DNA from: CAZIPE01 sp964541305
Lineage (GTDB): Bacteria > Patescibacteriota > Saccharimonadia > Saccharimonadales > UBA7683
Reading direction: 5' to 3'
Assembly (NCBI GenBank): GCA_964541305.1
Contig: CAZIPE010000001.1
Location: forward strand, 1-64,000
DNA length: 64,000 nucleotides
The translations under genes were made by a program, and so were the position numbers. Under the pieces are notes generated by a model that saw only the letters and a program-made list of their open reading frames with translations, was not told the DNA's origin and searched no databases. Position 1 is the stretch's first letter. Each line of letters begins with the position of its first letter. Positions 52,817-60,552 of this stretch are shown piece after piece.

Positions 52817-52903
52817 CTATGCGCTCCGAGCTTCAACTTCGTTAAAGCACAGCCCTTTTAGGCTGAGTAGAATGAGTAGTTGCTGTGCATTGAATTTTAT
52901 CAT
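52817..52903 (-). CDS. Predicted Leu/Ile attenuation leader peptide (28 aa)
   Basis: A short ORF ATG 52903 to TAG 52817. Codons 9-15 read Leu-Leu-Ile-Leu-Leu-Ser-Leu, and Leu also occurs at codon 18. A ribosome stalled in this cluster would cover GGCTGTGC (52854-52847), while one reaching the stop codon covers the antiterminator strand (52837-52826). Both outcomes give the expected regulation of a branched-chain amino acid operon. No Shine-Dalgarno is present; the promoter places the transcript start at the ATG. Confidence 0.7.
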   Translation of the reverse strand: MIKFNAQQLLILLSLKGLCFNEVEARSA

Positions 52904-52911
52904 CACGTCTG

Positions 52912-52940
52912 ATGGTACTCTTGGGAAAAACATTTGTCAA
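52912..52940 (-). promoter_or_regulatory. Promoter of the leuA-like operon
   Basis: TTGACA (52940-52935) and TACCAT (52917-52912) on the minus strand are 17 nt apart. The expected start near 52905 is next to the leader-peptide ATG at 52903. Confidence 0.6.
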
Positions 52941-52947
52941 TAAATAG

Positions 52948-52975
52948 TTGACAAATAGTACTTTAAGAGTAAAAT
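52948..52975 (+). promoter_or_regulatory. Divergent promoter toward the 53139 gene
   Basis: TTGACA at 52948-52953 and TAAAAT at 52970-52975, spaced 16 nt. The expected start near 52982 lies about 5 nt before the ATG of the second leader peptide. The -35 boxes of the two divergent promoters are only 7 nt apart. Confidence 0.6.
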
Positions 52976-52986
52976 TAATTTTTGGA

Positions 52987-53058
52987 ATGTCAATTCAATC
53001 TACAAACAACATGATTTCAAAGTATGTGCACCGCGCATGTTTTAGTATTGTGCGCTAA
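52987..53058 (+). CDS. Predicted second leader peptide (23 aa)
   Basis: ATG 52987 to TAA 53056-53058; the peptide reads MSIQSTNN, then MISKYVHRACFSIVR. It overlaps the first arm of an 11-bp helix (52995-53005) and its stop codon is directly before the partner arm (53060-53070). No single amino acid dominates, so the stalling signal is unknown: it could be a nascent-peptide arrest, an inhibitor, or general translation status. Coding potential rests on architecture alone. Confidence 0.45.
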   Translation: MSIQSTNNMISKYVHRACFSIVR

Positions 53059-53124
53059 ATTGTAGATTGAGCCAGACAACTAACAGGATGTAACGAGCTC
53101 AATCACGGAAGGGAGCTCTTTTTT
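52995..53124 (+). promoter_or_regulatory. Predicted second attenuator (regions 1-4)
   Basis: Region 1 TCAATCTACAA (52995-53005) pairs with region 2 TTGTAGATTGA (53060-53070). Region 2 extended, ATTGAGC (53066-53072), pairs with region 3 GCTCAAT (53097-53103). Region 3 overlaps the 5' arm of a terminator hairpin GAGCTC/GAGCTC (53095-53100 with 53113-53118) followed by TTTTTT. Helices 1:2, 2:3 and 3:4 are mutually exclusive in the classical manner. The downstream gene starts at 53139. Confidence 0.6.
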
Positions 53125-53138
53125 AACGAAAAATTATC

Positions 53139-53537
53139 ATGACTACTATTGAACATACAACTCTACAAAACGGCGAAAGTGTCAGTGACTCACTAACAGT
53201 ATGTGAGATTGATGAACAAGTGCAAGCAGTGGCCAGCAACTTCTTTGGATCGATTGACAAAGTACTAGATAGAAAAGATGCAAAGATACACGTAGCATAT
53301 TTTGCTTCAGGTATTGCAGTACACGAAGATGTTCGAGAACAGCTCATGGCTGGTGTTATGGAGCTGTGCGATCACATAGATAGTAACTGTGTGCAATCAC
53401 AGTTAAAAATATCTGATGTGGCCACCGCTATAGTTGAATCGAAAAAAAGCGGAAATTTGCTTATTGAAGAGGTACACACTGATAGTGATGATGCTGTATT
53501 CGGATATTGGTATTACATTATGCCTTCTCCGGAGTAA
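53139..53537 (+). CDS. Unknown protein under attenuator control (132 aa)
   Basis: An acidic, soluble 132-residue protein starting MTTIEHTTLQNGESVSD; no motif recognised. There are Cys residues (VCEIDEQ, ELCDHIDSNC) but no obvious metal site. The last part (DDAVFGYWYYIMPSPE) is aromatic. It is the only gene behind the second predicted attenuator, so its expression is probably tuned by translation status. It ends 17 nt before the convergent thymidylate fusion gene. Confidence 0.6.
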   Translation: MTTIEHTTLQNGESVSDSLTVCEIDEQVQAVASNFFGSIDKVLDRKDAKIHVAYFASGIAVHEDVREQLMAGVMELCDHIDSNCVQSQLKISDVATAIVESKKSGNLLIEEVHTDSDDAVFGYWYYIMPSPE

Positions 53538-53554
53538 CGTGGAGTCTTTCGTTA

Positions 53555-55924
53555 TTATTTCAGTTGTTCTAATTTAAACTGAGTGGCGCGCTCTGCAGCG
53601 AGACGCGTGAGTTCTGGGTCTTCACCTTGGTTCACAAAGATCATGTTTTCCGCAAGAATTGGGTGCACACTCTCGATAGCGTCGTGCATTTGTTTGGCAA
53701 GCTTGCGGTAGCCTGGATGACCTTGAGGGCTTGTACGGAGCTCCATAAAGTGAAAAGCCTCTCGTGCATTCATAACTACCTTCCAGCGCATTTTGTGACC
53801 AAGCAGTGTGGCATACTGCGCTTCGTTGTGATAGCCTCCATCCCACAGAATTTGATACAACTTCCGGCTCAGTTCAAAACAAGTTTCAAATAAATCTTCG
53901 CATCCTGCTTCGCTGACAAGTTTTGGTACCTCGTAACCATAATGAGGACTCAGTAATTGCCATTCCATACTATCTACCATGCGATGTCGCTGTAAGTCTC
54001 GAAAAATTCCGTAGTCGCAAAGTAGGTCGAAACTGTAGTGTGCTACTTCAAGTGCGCGACCAGGCTTGTGTCGCCGATTAAGGCGTTCGCCAATGTACGC
54101 CTTAAAAGCTTCTTCTTTTTCTTGGTAGCTCAGCTTATCAACTGCTCGTTCAAGCTCACTAAGACCCATGCTACTGCTTTCGTACAGCATATGAGGTAGC
54201 AGATCCAGCTCATTTTTTGGCCAGAAATCTACCAGCTCTACCGCTTCTCCATCCGCACCTTTCATGGGTTGTAGGCTGTGTTCTGCGGTGAATTTTTGCA
54301 ATGCTTTTCGTGTATTGGCGCGGTATGCCATCCATGCACCACCGCGATCTGGCTTATCAGCACGCTCCAAGAAAGTCGGCACTACTTTACGTGCTTCATC
54401 TAAAATTGCTTGACCGGTATCCGTCGATTCAACCAATTCCTCGCTCATTAGGTGCATTATCAGGCTTTCAAGTGCCTGGCCACTAGCGAAAATGCCAACA
54501 GTTGATTTGGTGGCTACAGGTAGTACTGGTCGTGCCGCATCACACGCCTGAGCACGTATCGCCGATTTCCATGCCCCGTCACGCGTATCTTCAGGTTCAT
54601 CAGACGATGCTTCAACATGCTGAGTAAGTTTATGAACTAGTTGCGAGTACGTTTCAAACAGTTCATCCATTGTGTTGTCATACGACTGAGTAGTCTTTTC
54701 GTCTAAGTTTGTAGGCGTGTAGTATTTAAATGCTCCAAATTCATCTTTTTGATCGAAATAGATGTAGCGTGTTGATTGCTCTAAATAGGCGGCTAGTCTG
54801 CCCCATTCAAGCTTTTTGGTGAGCAGATTGCTCGCACCTTCAACGACAAAGTGAATTCCGGTAAGCTGTTGAACGCTATCGTCGCCGTAGGCAGTAATGA
54901 CACGTTTGAGTAGATTTTGGTCTTTTCCTTCTTTTCCTGCAAATTCATCCAAGATTGTGATTCGCATATCATCACCTCGACGCGAAAGCCGAGCCATAGC
55001 CGCTGCAATTGTTTGGTTGGATATTTTATCGGTAAAAACGTAGACATTGTCTTTTGTGTTGGTGACTGCTTCTGAAAGGTACTCGGTACCTTCTTTCGTA
55101 ATTGAATAACTACCGTTCTGGTTCTTTGTGACGTAGGGGTTTAGTTCTTTAGTTTTTTTAGGAGCAAACACTGTTTGAGCAGACTGTCCCGACGTATCTT
55201 CCGGTTTCTTTTTGCGTAATTTACCGAGCATAGGCTGGATCCTTTCCCAGATGAGGTTATTGATTGTTGGAATACTTTGAAGTTCACCATCTTTCACACA
55301 GTCAATAGACTGGAAGGTATCTGGGAAGGCTTCGCGTAGTTGTTTGTAGGTTTCCACTGCATTTTCGAGATGATGTATATCTGCCTCGTGAATGTCTCGT
55401 TTCTTGTCTGTATAGCTGCGTTTCTCTTTTTTATCAACCAACTTCTGAGCTACACCTGCTTCTACTAGCAGTATAATACTTAGGTCGGGACGAGGGATTT
55501 CAAGCATCCCGAACTCTAAATTGTCGAGCCACTTAAATAGTTCACGGCGTTCAGCTAGTGTTTTAAATTTGCCCCCTTGATGCGCCATGCTTGAACCAGC
55601 AAATCGGTTGCAGAGAACTATCTTACCAGCAGCCAGGTCACGTTTCATGTCTGCTGAGGCATCAAATCTGTCCAGAGCGTAAAAAACTGATGGTATGTAG
55701 GGGCCGAGGTCATCACCAGAACCATAGTCACCATTAAGATACTTGCGCACAAAGTACGACGAGTCTTTCTCATATTGCGGGAAATCGTAAGTTGCCACAT
55801 CATAGCCCTCTGATTTTAGTCGTTCAATCAGAAGTTTAAACTGAGTACCTTTGCCAGACCCGTCTGAACCTTCTATGACAATGAACAATCCGCTGTTGGT
55901 GTCGGACGCTTCCGAATTGTTCAT
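53555..55924 (-). CDS. Thymidylate kinase - ThyX fusion protein (789 aa)
   Basis: The first 240 residues are a dTMP kinase: Walker A EGSDGSGKGTQ at 18-28, DFPQYEKDSS and the CNRF (DRx-like) motif near 106. After a linker (about 240-265), two regions resemble flavin-dependent thymidylate synthase: one at about 270-480 (ARLSRR and EWGRLAAYLEQSTRY), and one at about 500-789 with the ThyX signature RHRMVDSMEWQ near 643. The fusion would make dTMP from dUMP and phosphorylate it to dTDP in one polypeptide. It is coupled to dcd by ATGA. Such a joined arrangement is unusual. Confidence 0.82.
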   Translation of the reverse strand: MNNSEASDTNSGLFIVIEGSDGSGKGTQFKLLIERLKSEGYDVATYDFPQYEKDSSYFVRKYLNGDYGSGDDLGPYIPSVFYALDRFDASADMKRDLAAGKIVLCNRFAGSSMAHQGGKFKTLAERRELFKWLDNLEFGMLEIPRPDLSIILLVEAGVAQKLVDKKEKRSYTDKKRDIHEADIHHLENAVETYKQLREAFPDTFQSIDCVKDGELQSIPTINNLIWERIQPMLGKLRKKKPEDTSGQSAQTVFAPKKTKELNPYVTKNQNGSYSITKEGTEYLSEAVTNTKDNVYVFTDKISNQTIAAAMARLSRRGDDMRITILDEFAGKEGKDQNLLKRVITAYGDDSVQQLTGIHFVVEGASNLLTKKLEWGRLAAYLEQSTRYIYFDQKDEFGAFKYYTPTNLDEKTTQSYDNTMDELFETYSQLVHKLTQHVEASSDEPEDTRDGAWKSAIRAQACDAARPVLPVATKSTVGIFASGQALESLIMHLMSEELVESTDTGQAILDEARKVVPTFLERADKPDRGGAWMAYRANTRKALQKFTAEHSLQPMKGADGEAVELVDFWPKNELDLLPHMLYESSSMGLSELERAVDKLSYQEKEEAFKAYIGERLNRRHKPGRALEVAHYSFDLLCDYGIFRDLQRHRMVDSMEWQLLSPHYGYEVPKLVSEAGCEDLFETCFELSRKLYQILWDGGYHNEAQYATLLGHKMRWKVVMNAREAFHFMELRTSPQGHPGYRKLAKQMHDAIESVHPILAENMIFVNQGEDPELTRLAAERATQFKLEQLK

Positions 55925-56634
55925 CGTGCTTTTAAACCTTTGATTGCCTCCGGCATGGTGCGCTTGTCTTTGTAGGCGCGGGGTAGCATCTGGGCAGGTG
56001 TCCAGTTGGAGATAAGTTCATCCAAATTGGTCCCTGTTTGGTATTTACCACTAAATCCGTCGTTTCTGCCTTCACCATAATTTCCCTCAACCTCGCCAGT
56101 TTCTAGAAATATAGCTTGTGCAATCCGCTCCCCAACAGGTAGAAGCACTGTCTCATGCTCATTTAGGTTATATATCTCAAGCGTCAGACGGTTGATATAG
56201 CCAGGATCTACCCAGCCAGCATCAAAGCACACCGCTACACCATTTCGTCCCCAGCTGGAGCGTGATTTCACTTCATATGCGCCTGGTGGTTTAATACCAA
56301 AGAATTCATGAGTGTGCGCCAATATTCTTTCACCTGGACGCAGCGGAATGACTGGATGTTCTGGCGGGATGCCCTCTAATAACTTTGTCCCGTTGCTGGC
56401 ACACCAGTCTTGATGTGAAATTGCTTGCTGCACGTCGCCAAAGTACCGCTTCACATCTGCTTCATCGAATGGATTGTAGACAAATCCTTTCTTAGCCTGA
56501 CCTGTGCGGTAGTAGTAATATCCTAGTGTTACATCCAAACTTGCATGAGAAATATGAGCATCATTAAACGGTTCACATACTATATGACCCTCTTTTAATG
56601 CTTGTCGAATTTGTGTGTTACTGTAGACTCCCAC
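55921..56634 (-). CDS. dcd: dCTP deaminase (possibly bifunctional)
   Basis: A 237-residue member of the dCTP deaminase/dUTPase family, longer than usual (about 190). Key motifs: SHASLDVTLG, EVKSRSSWGRNG (active-site SRSSxGR), and DAGWVDPGYINRLTLEIYN followed by GERIAQAIF. It deaminates dCTP to dUTP, feeding dUMP to the ThyX part of the fusion encoded immediately downstream. The shared ATGA and adjacent roles make a compact two-gene thymidylate pathway. Confidence 0.9.
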   Translation of the reverse strand: MGVYSNTQIRQALKEGHIVCEPFNDAHISHASLDVTLGYYYYRTGQAKKGFVYNPFDEADVKRYFGDVQQAISHQDWCASNGTKLLEGIPPEHPVIPLRPGERILAHTHEFFGIKPPGAYEVKSRSSWGRNGVAVCFDAGWVDPGYINRLTLEIYNLNEHETVLLPVGERIAQAIFLETGEVEGNYGEGRNDGFSGKYQTGTNLDELISNWTPAQMLPRAYKDKRTMPEAIKGLKAR

Positions 56635-56753
56635 GTATACCCTCCATTACTTGTACGCGAGCCCACCTTCGCTTTGAACTATATTATATCAAAAAACTGA
56701 CAAATCACTAATCCCTGTGGTACGATTGAAATCAATGTAAAAGGAGTTAGCTT

Positions 56754-57203
56754 ATGTCAGCTGAAGCACGTAAATTATATGTAGGTTGTGGTCTCACTCA
56801 TGCTCCTGAAACATTCAGAAACTCAGTGGATGGCTTCAAAAAGGTTTTACGAAGTAATGGGCACGAAGTTTTTGATTTTGTCGGATTAGTCGCTGGAACT
56901 GAGGCTGATGTATATAACTGGGATATTGGACACTGTGTAGCCCGGGCTGACCTGCTAATTGGTGTCTGTGATGAGCCAAGCATAGGGCTTGGCTGGGAGC
57001 TGGCTGTTGCTGCAGAAAAACTTGAAATTCCTGTTTTGGCCACCGCTCATACTGACTCCAAAGTTACCCGACTAATTCACGGTGCAGCAGAAGTGTTACC
57101 TAATGTTCAATTCGCATCATATGATAATCTTGAGCATGATATACCACCGCTTGTTGACGAGATTCTGCTCGCAGCTTACGGTCTTAAGGCGGTTATAAAG
57201 TAG
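56754..57203 (+). CDS. Nucleoside 2-deoxyribosyltransferase-like protein
   Basis: A 149-residue Rossmann-like protein starting MSAEARKLYVGCGLTHAPETF, with WDIGHCVARADLLIGVCDEPSIGLGWELA resembling the catalytic D/E-x-G-x-GxE(L/I)A region of nucleoside 2-deoxyribosyltransferases and DNPH1-like hydrolases. AAAGGAG lies before the ATG. It lies among nucleotide-salvage genes. Convergent overlap with the next gene is 28 nt. Confidence 0.7.
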   Translation: MSAEARKLYVGCGLTHAPETFRNSVDGFKKVLRSNGHEVFDFVGLVAGTEADVYNWDIGHCVARADLLIGVCDEPSIGLGWELAVAAEKLEIPVLATAHTDSKVTRLIHGAAEVLPNVQFASYDNLEHDIPPLVDEILLAAYGLKAVIK

Positions 57204-57925
57204 ACTGACTTTAACTGGTTACTGGCTATGTCACTGAGTATGACCGACGCCGTTGCGCTCAACTGACTCAGGGAGCCGCTATTGATAATACGTGAGTCGT
57301 AGTGTATTTTAGATCGCTCTCGTTCGGTTGGATCATCGGTATCCGAAGTTTGTTTGTCGGGTCGGACTATTTCAACAACAAAGCCACCAGCGTTGCTTGT
57401 TGTGTCCGCGTCACCGGGAAAACGTAATCCGCCAATAATGTATAATTTGCACCCATTTTGTTCAGCCGTTTTAGCTCGACGAATCAGTTCGTCGTACCAT
57501 ATAGTTGGGAATAATCTTTTAACAAAATATCCACCAAACCACTGTAAAATAGACCGATGATTTGCTTTGTTGGCAGTTGTAATCTGTTCAGTGACTAGTT
57601 TTGGATTCTTCTGCGTTTGTAGTATGTAATTATGCAATTTTACATATTCGCTCGAACTTAAGTCTGTATCATCTGTGATGTATAGGTCTGAGGTGCGTAC
57701 TTTCGTATGCAGATGTTTATGTATACGTTCTTGGAGTGAATCGAGCCACTTGTTAATTTCGGGTATGTCAGTAGACGTCGGTAGGTCAATCTTGGCATCA
57801 TTTGCAAATTCACTAATCAATCGTGATGATTCATCATGAATTCCAGTTGGCTCGTGCGCCAAAAAAGCTTCGGCTAAACTTGTTTTGCCGTGTCCGATAG
57901 CTCCAGTGATACCGATTAAGATCAT
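57176..57925 (-). CDS. P-loop nucleotide kinase-like protein
   Basis: A 249-residue protein with Walker A GITGAIGHGKTS at 5-16 and a deoxynucleoside monophosphate kinase-like layout (later LYIIGGLRFPGDAD and VVEIVRP in the acceptor/lid positions). The closest match by eye is to phage-type dNMP kinases or dephospho-CoA kinase-like enzymes. The substrate is not certain. It follows a gap of 34 nt from the HIT gene. Confidence 0.65.
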   Translation of the reverse strand: MILIGITGAIGHGKTSLAEAFLAHEPTGIHDESSRLISEFANDAKIDLPTSTDIPEINKWLDSLQERIHKHLHTKVRTSDLYITDDTDLSSSEYVKLHNYILQTQKNPKLVTEQITTANKANHRSILQWFGGYFVKRLFPTIWYDELIRRAKTAEQNGCKLYIIGGLRFPGDADTTSNAGGFVVEIVRPDKQTSDTDDPTERERSKIHYDSRIINSGSLSQLSATASVILSDIASNQLKSVYFITALRP

Positions 57926-57959
57926 CTTCCTAGTGTATCAAAGGTAGTAGAAATGACAG

Positions 57960-58388
57960 TTAGAAGCTCAGGCGGTATGCGGGTTTTTTTGAGTGCAATG
58001 TAATTCTTCGTTGCTTGCCTGTAGTCTTAATCAAATGGAAATGTTGATGTGGTATCGATTTTGTTGGTGATGACGGGGCTCGCGCATAAAGGTTATAGCC
58101 GCGCTTTTCATATGCACCAAGCAATTTCATGTAGTCAAGCAACTCTTTGTCATTCAAATCTCCAAGGCTACTGACGTGTCGTAGCGGGGTGATCATTAGG
58201 TGTTCGCTAACCTTCACATATTCCCAGAGGGAATAAGGGAAAATATTTTCAATTACACGACAGTATTTTGTTGATTGAATATGTGACTTATCACTGTTTT
58301 TAATATCACAAAACACACATATATTTGGTGGTAGCGTTTTTAGGTATGCTTTGTATTTCTTTTCCTCGGTTCTGTTTCTTGTTGCCAT
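57960..58388 (-). CDS. HIT-family hydrolase or transferase
   Basis: A 142-residue protein with the histidine triad HQHFH at 114-118 and a CVFCDI pair at the N-terminus (24-27) typical of zinc-containing HIT proteins. These enzymes act on nucleoside phosphoramidates or dinucleoside polyphosphates. The basic N-terminus (MATRNRTEEKKYK) is notable. It forms a group with the kinase downstream and the nucleotidyltransferase upstream, 8 nt away. Confidence 0.85.
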   Translation of the reverse strand: MATRNRTEEKKYKAYLKTLPPNICVFCDIKNSDKSHIQSTKYCRVIENIFPYSLWEYVKVSEHLMITPLRHVSSLGDLNDKELLDYMKLLGAYEKRGYNLYARAPSSPTKSIPHQHFHLIKTTGKQRRITLHSKKPAYRLSF

Positions 58389-58396
58389 AAGTTTAT

Positions 58397-59182
58397 TTAT
58401 ACGTTGCCAGTTATGCGTTTTACGATTGCTGTCGTTGAAAAGGTGCCCACAAGCTTATCGTGAAAATAGCTGTCGTTATCGATTCTAACTATCCTTGTTT
58501 CTTCAAGTCCTTGTTCTTCTGGTGCCAGAGATAATATGTCATCAGACTCATGAAAAACTGACCATACATCTGGTTTCAGGTGTCTAGCAAGGGGTATCGT
58601 ATCTTCGTGGTTGGTGCCCTTTAGTGAAACAGGATCATGGATAGTGACTGCGTCTGCGATTGGCATAAATGTAGATTGGTTCGGTGTTTGATGCATGGCG
58701 GTTGCTACGCTTCGTGCTCGTGTTAACCACGAATATATAGGTCGGGTGCTATTCCCTTTTTCAGGTTGGAAGCCCTTGCGTTTCATTACCCAATCATCCC
58801 CATCAACACTAACTACTAGCTTTAGTGTGCCACTACCGAGTACACGTTGTGCGGTTTCAATTTTCTCTTCTTCGCACATTGTATCCCACGCCGTTGGTCC
58901 GAACTCTTTCGTTACATGAAACGGGACTCCCTGTAGCTTAGTGTCCGCAAGATAACCCACGTGCGTAAGGTGCATTAGATCATAGCAACCACTAGTGAAA
59001 ACAACTGTTTTATCATCAGACTTCCACTTACTGACTTGCTCGACTAGTAGCTCTGAAGAACCTTCTGTTGACAGAGGGTTAAACAGTCGATCGTCCCAAG
59101 GATTTCCAATTAGTTCCTGTATTTGAGGTACTGATGTGGTTTGATTATATACCCTGCCCTCTCTCACTCTTTCTTCACTCAT
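58397..59182 (-). CDS. Cytidylyltransferase-like nucleotidyltransferase
   Basis: A 261-residue protein with a nucleotidyltransferase motif TSGCYDLMHLTHVGYL at 64-78, where the usual HxGH is HLTH (71-74). It is like RfaE-type and CTP:phosphocholine enzymes, with about 55 extra residues at the N-terminus. A later IVRIDNDSYFHDKLVGTFSTT matches the ISTT-type second nucleotide motif. The reaction probably joins NMP to a phosphorylated metabolite. It precedes the HIT gene in the same unit. Confidence 0.75.
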   Translation of the reverse strand: MSEERVREGRVYNQTTSVPQIQELIGNPWDDRLFNPLSTEGSSELLVEQVSKWKSDDKTVVFTSGCYDLMHLTHVGYLADTKLQGVPFHVTKEFGPTAWDTMCEEEKIETAQRVLGSGTLKLVVSVDGDDWVMKRKGFQPEKGNSTRPIYSWLTRARSVATAMHQTPNQSTFMPIADAVTIHDPVSLKGTNHEDTIPLARHLKPDVWSVFHESDDILSLAPEEQGLEETRIVRIDNDSYFHDKLVGTFSTTAIVKRITGNV

Positions 59183-59245
59183 GAATAGTATAGTATCACA
59201 CTACCACTACGTGGACGCAAGTGGAAAGATAGAATCTGTTGTCAT

Positions 59246-60229
59246 CTAAACTTCGCTAGAAACGATTTTAACGCTTGGTCCCATAGTGGTTGTCATGGAA
59301 ACACCCGTAATGTATCCACCCTTGATACTCGTTGGACGAGCATCTTTGATACCCTTGAGTACTGCTTGTGTGTTTTCTGCTATCTGAACGGGTGTAAAGC
59401 TTACTTTCCCGACAGCTTGGTGAATGATTCCTTGTTTATCAACACGGAACTCTACTTTACCGGCTTTAGCTTGCTTTACTGCATCTGCCACCTTAGTAGT
59501 AACAGTACCGCTCTTAGGGTTGGGCATTAAGCCTTTTGGCCCGAGTATTCGAGCGTATCTACCTAATTTTGCCATTAATTGAGGTGTTGCGATAAGTACA
59601 TCAAAGTCGATGAGTTCTTTATCAAGCTGTTGCAAGAACTCTTCCTCTCCAACAATATCTGCTCCAGCTTTTTTAGCAGCTTCGTGTTGATCTGCTGGTG
59701 CGAATACCGCCACCCGAAGTGTTTTACCTGTTCCGTGAGGCAGTACAACGGTTGCTCGGATGTTCTGGTCGGCCTGTCGTGGGTCAACATTAAGGTTGAC
59801 ATGGACTTCAATACTGGCGTCGAATTTAACGGTGCTCGTCTTGGGAAGTACTTCTGATGCCTCCTTGATACTGTATTCTTTTGAATTATCAAGAAGTTCG
59901 GCAGCTTTACGGTAACCTTTAGAGCGTCGTTCACTCTTCAAGCGAGTTTTTGGTGCAGGACCACGTTGAACTTCAGCAGATAGGTCTATCTCGCCCTTAG
60001 CTACTTGCTCCTTTCGTTCTTCTTTTTCAGCTAACTCTTCTGCTTCGTGTAGTGCTTTGGCGCTCCTTTTCCCAGCTTTAGCTACCTTTGTCGCATCTAC
60101 TGATTCTGTTTTTTCTTCTACAGACGCTACAGTTGCGAGTGCTGCTTCAATTTCAGCAATGGTATTTTGATTAGATACGTCTAACTTTAGTTTCTTTGCT
60201 TGTTCTAATAGTTCTAACTTCTTTGCCAT
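59246..60229 (-). CDS. rplA: Ribosomal protein L1 with N-terminal extension
   Basis: Residues about 100-327 are a normal L1: KRYxxA-like start (GYRKAAELLDN), the conserved LGRYARILGPKGLMPNPKSGTV and the end MTTTMGPSVKI. The first 95 residues are extra: a SAP/HeH-like helix-extension-helix motif (LLEQAKKLKLDVSNQNT) and a charged Lys/Glu/Ala helix. L1 forms the ribosomal stalk at the E site and can repress its own mRNA. A possible L1 binding hairpin lies upstream at 60273-60302. Confidence 0.95.
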   Translation of the reverse strand: MAKKLELLEQAKKLKLDVSNQNTIAEIEAALATVASVEEKTESVDATKVAKAGKRSAKALHEAEELAEKEERKEQVAKGEIDLSAEVQRGPAPKTRLKSERRSKGYRKAAELLDNSKEYSIKEASEVLPKTSTVKFDASIEVHVNLNVDPRQADQNIRATVVLPHGTGKTLRVAVFAPADQHEAAKKAGADIVGEEEFLQQLDKELIDFDVLIATPQLMAKLGRYARILGPKGLMPNPKSGTVTTKVADAVKQAKAGKVEFRVDKQGIIHQAVGKVSFTPVQIAENTQAVLKGIKDARPTSIKGGYITGVSMTTTMGPSVKIVSSEV

Positions 60230-60272
60230 GGTGGCTCCTTTTCTCCCTCCTTAGCTTTATGCGCAGGAAGGT

Positions 60273-60302
60273 CGTGGTTCAAACGGCTTTCGGCCTCCCA
60301 CG
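60273..60302 (-). promoter_or_regulatory. Possible L1 autoregulatory hairpin
   Basis: On the minus strand CGTGG (60302-60298) pairs with CCACG (60277-60273) and inner GGC pairs with GCC around a CGAAA loop, giving two stems separated by an asymmetric purine-rich internal loop. This is the general shape of L1 sites on 23S rRNA and mRNA. It is about 45 nt before the rplA start. The assignment is tentative. Confidence 0.4.
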
Positions 60303-60313
60303 TAGATTATTTG

Positions 60314-60550
60314 TTAACTTTCAACTTCTGGGTACTTGTTGTCTACAACAGCTTCTCGGTGTCTTACTTCAAGCGTTTGAACTTCGACTTCTGCCTTGTC
60401 GACAAATCTACGAAGACTCTCTACGCGAGGTCCGTGAGGGTGCTCAAGAGCAAGCTCGTTTGCCAGAACAACTGCTCCGTACTTAAAGCGTACATTCGGG
60501 TTGTTGAAGTATCCTTCAGGAACAAACAAGTCACGTGATGTTTCAGACAT
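60314..60550 (-). CDS. Small protein between rplK and rplA (78 aa)
   Basis: A 78-residue soluble protein starting MSETSRDLFVPEGYF, with a central HPHGPRVESL and a helical, acidic C-terminus. ATG at 60550 directly follows the rplK stop at 60553. Usually rplK and rplA are adjacent, so the gene is an insertion specific to this lineage; no family is recognised. A ribosome-related role is only suggested by position. Confidence 0.6.
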   Translation of the reverse strand: MSETSRDLFVPEGYFNNPNVRFKYGAVVLANELALEHPHGPRVESLRRFVDKAEVEVQTLEVRHREAVVDNKYPEVES

Positions 60551-60552
60551 GA

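Noticed and set aside
52752..52943. Plus-strand frame of 63 codons across the leucine leader
   Set aside because: It overlaps the attenuator in antisense; start and composition have no support, while the leader structure explains the sequence.
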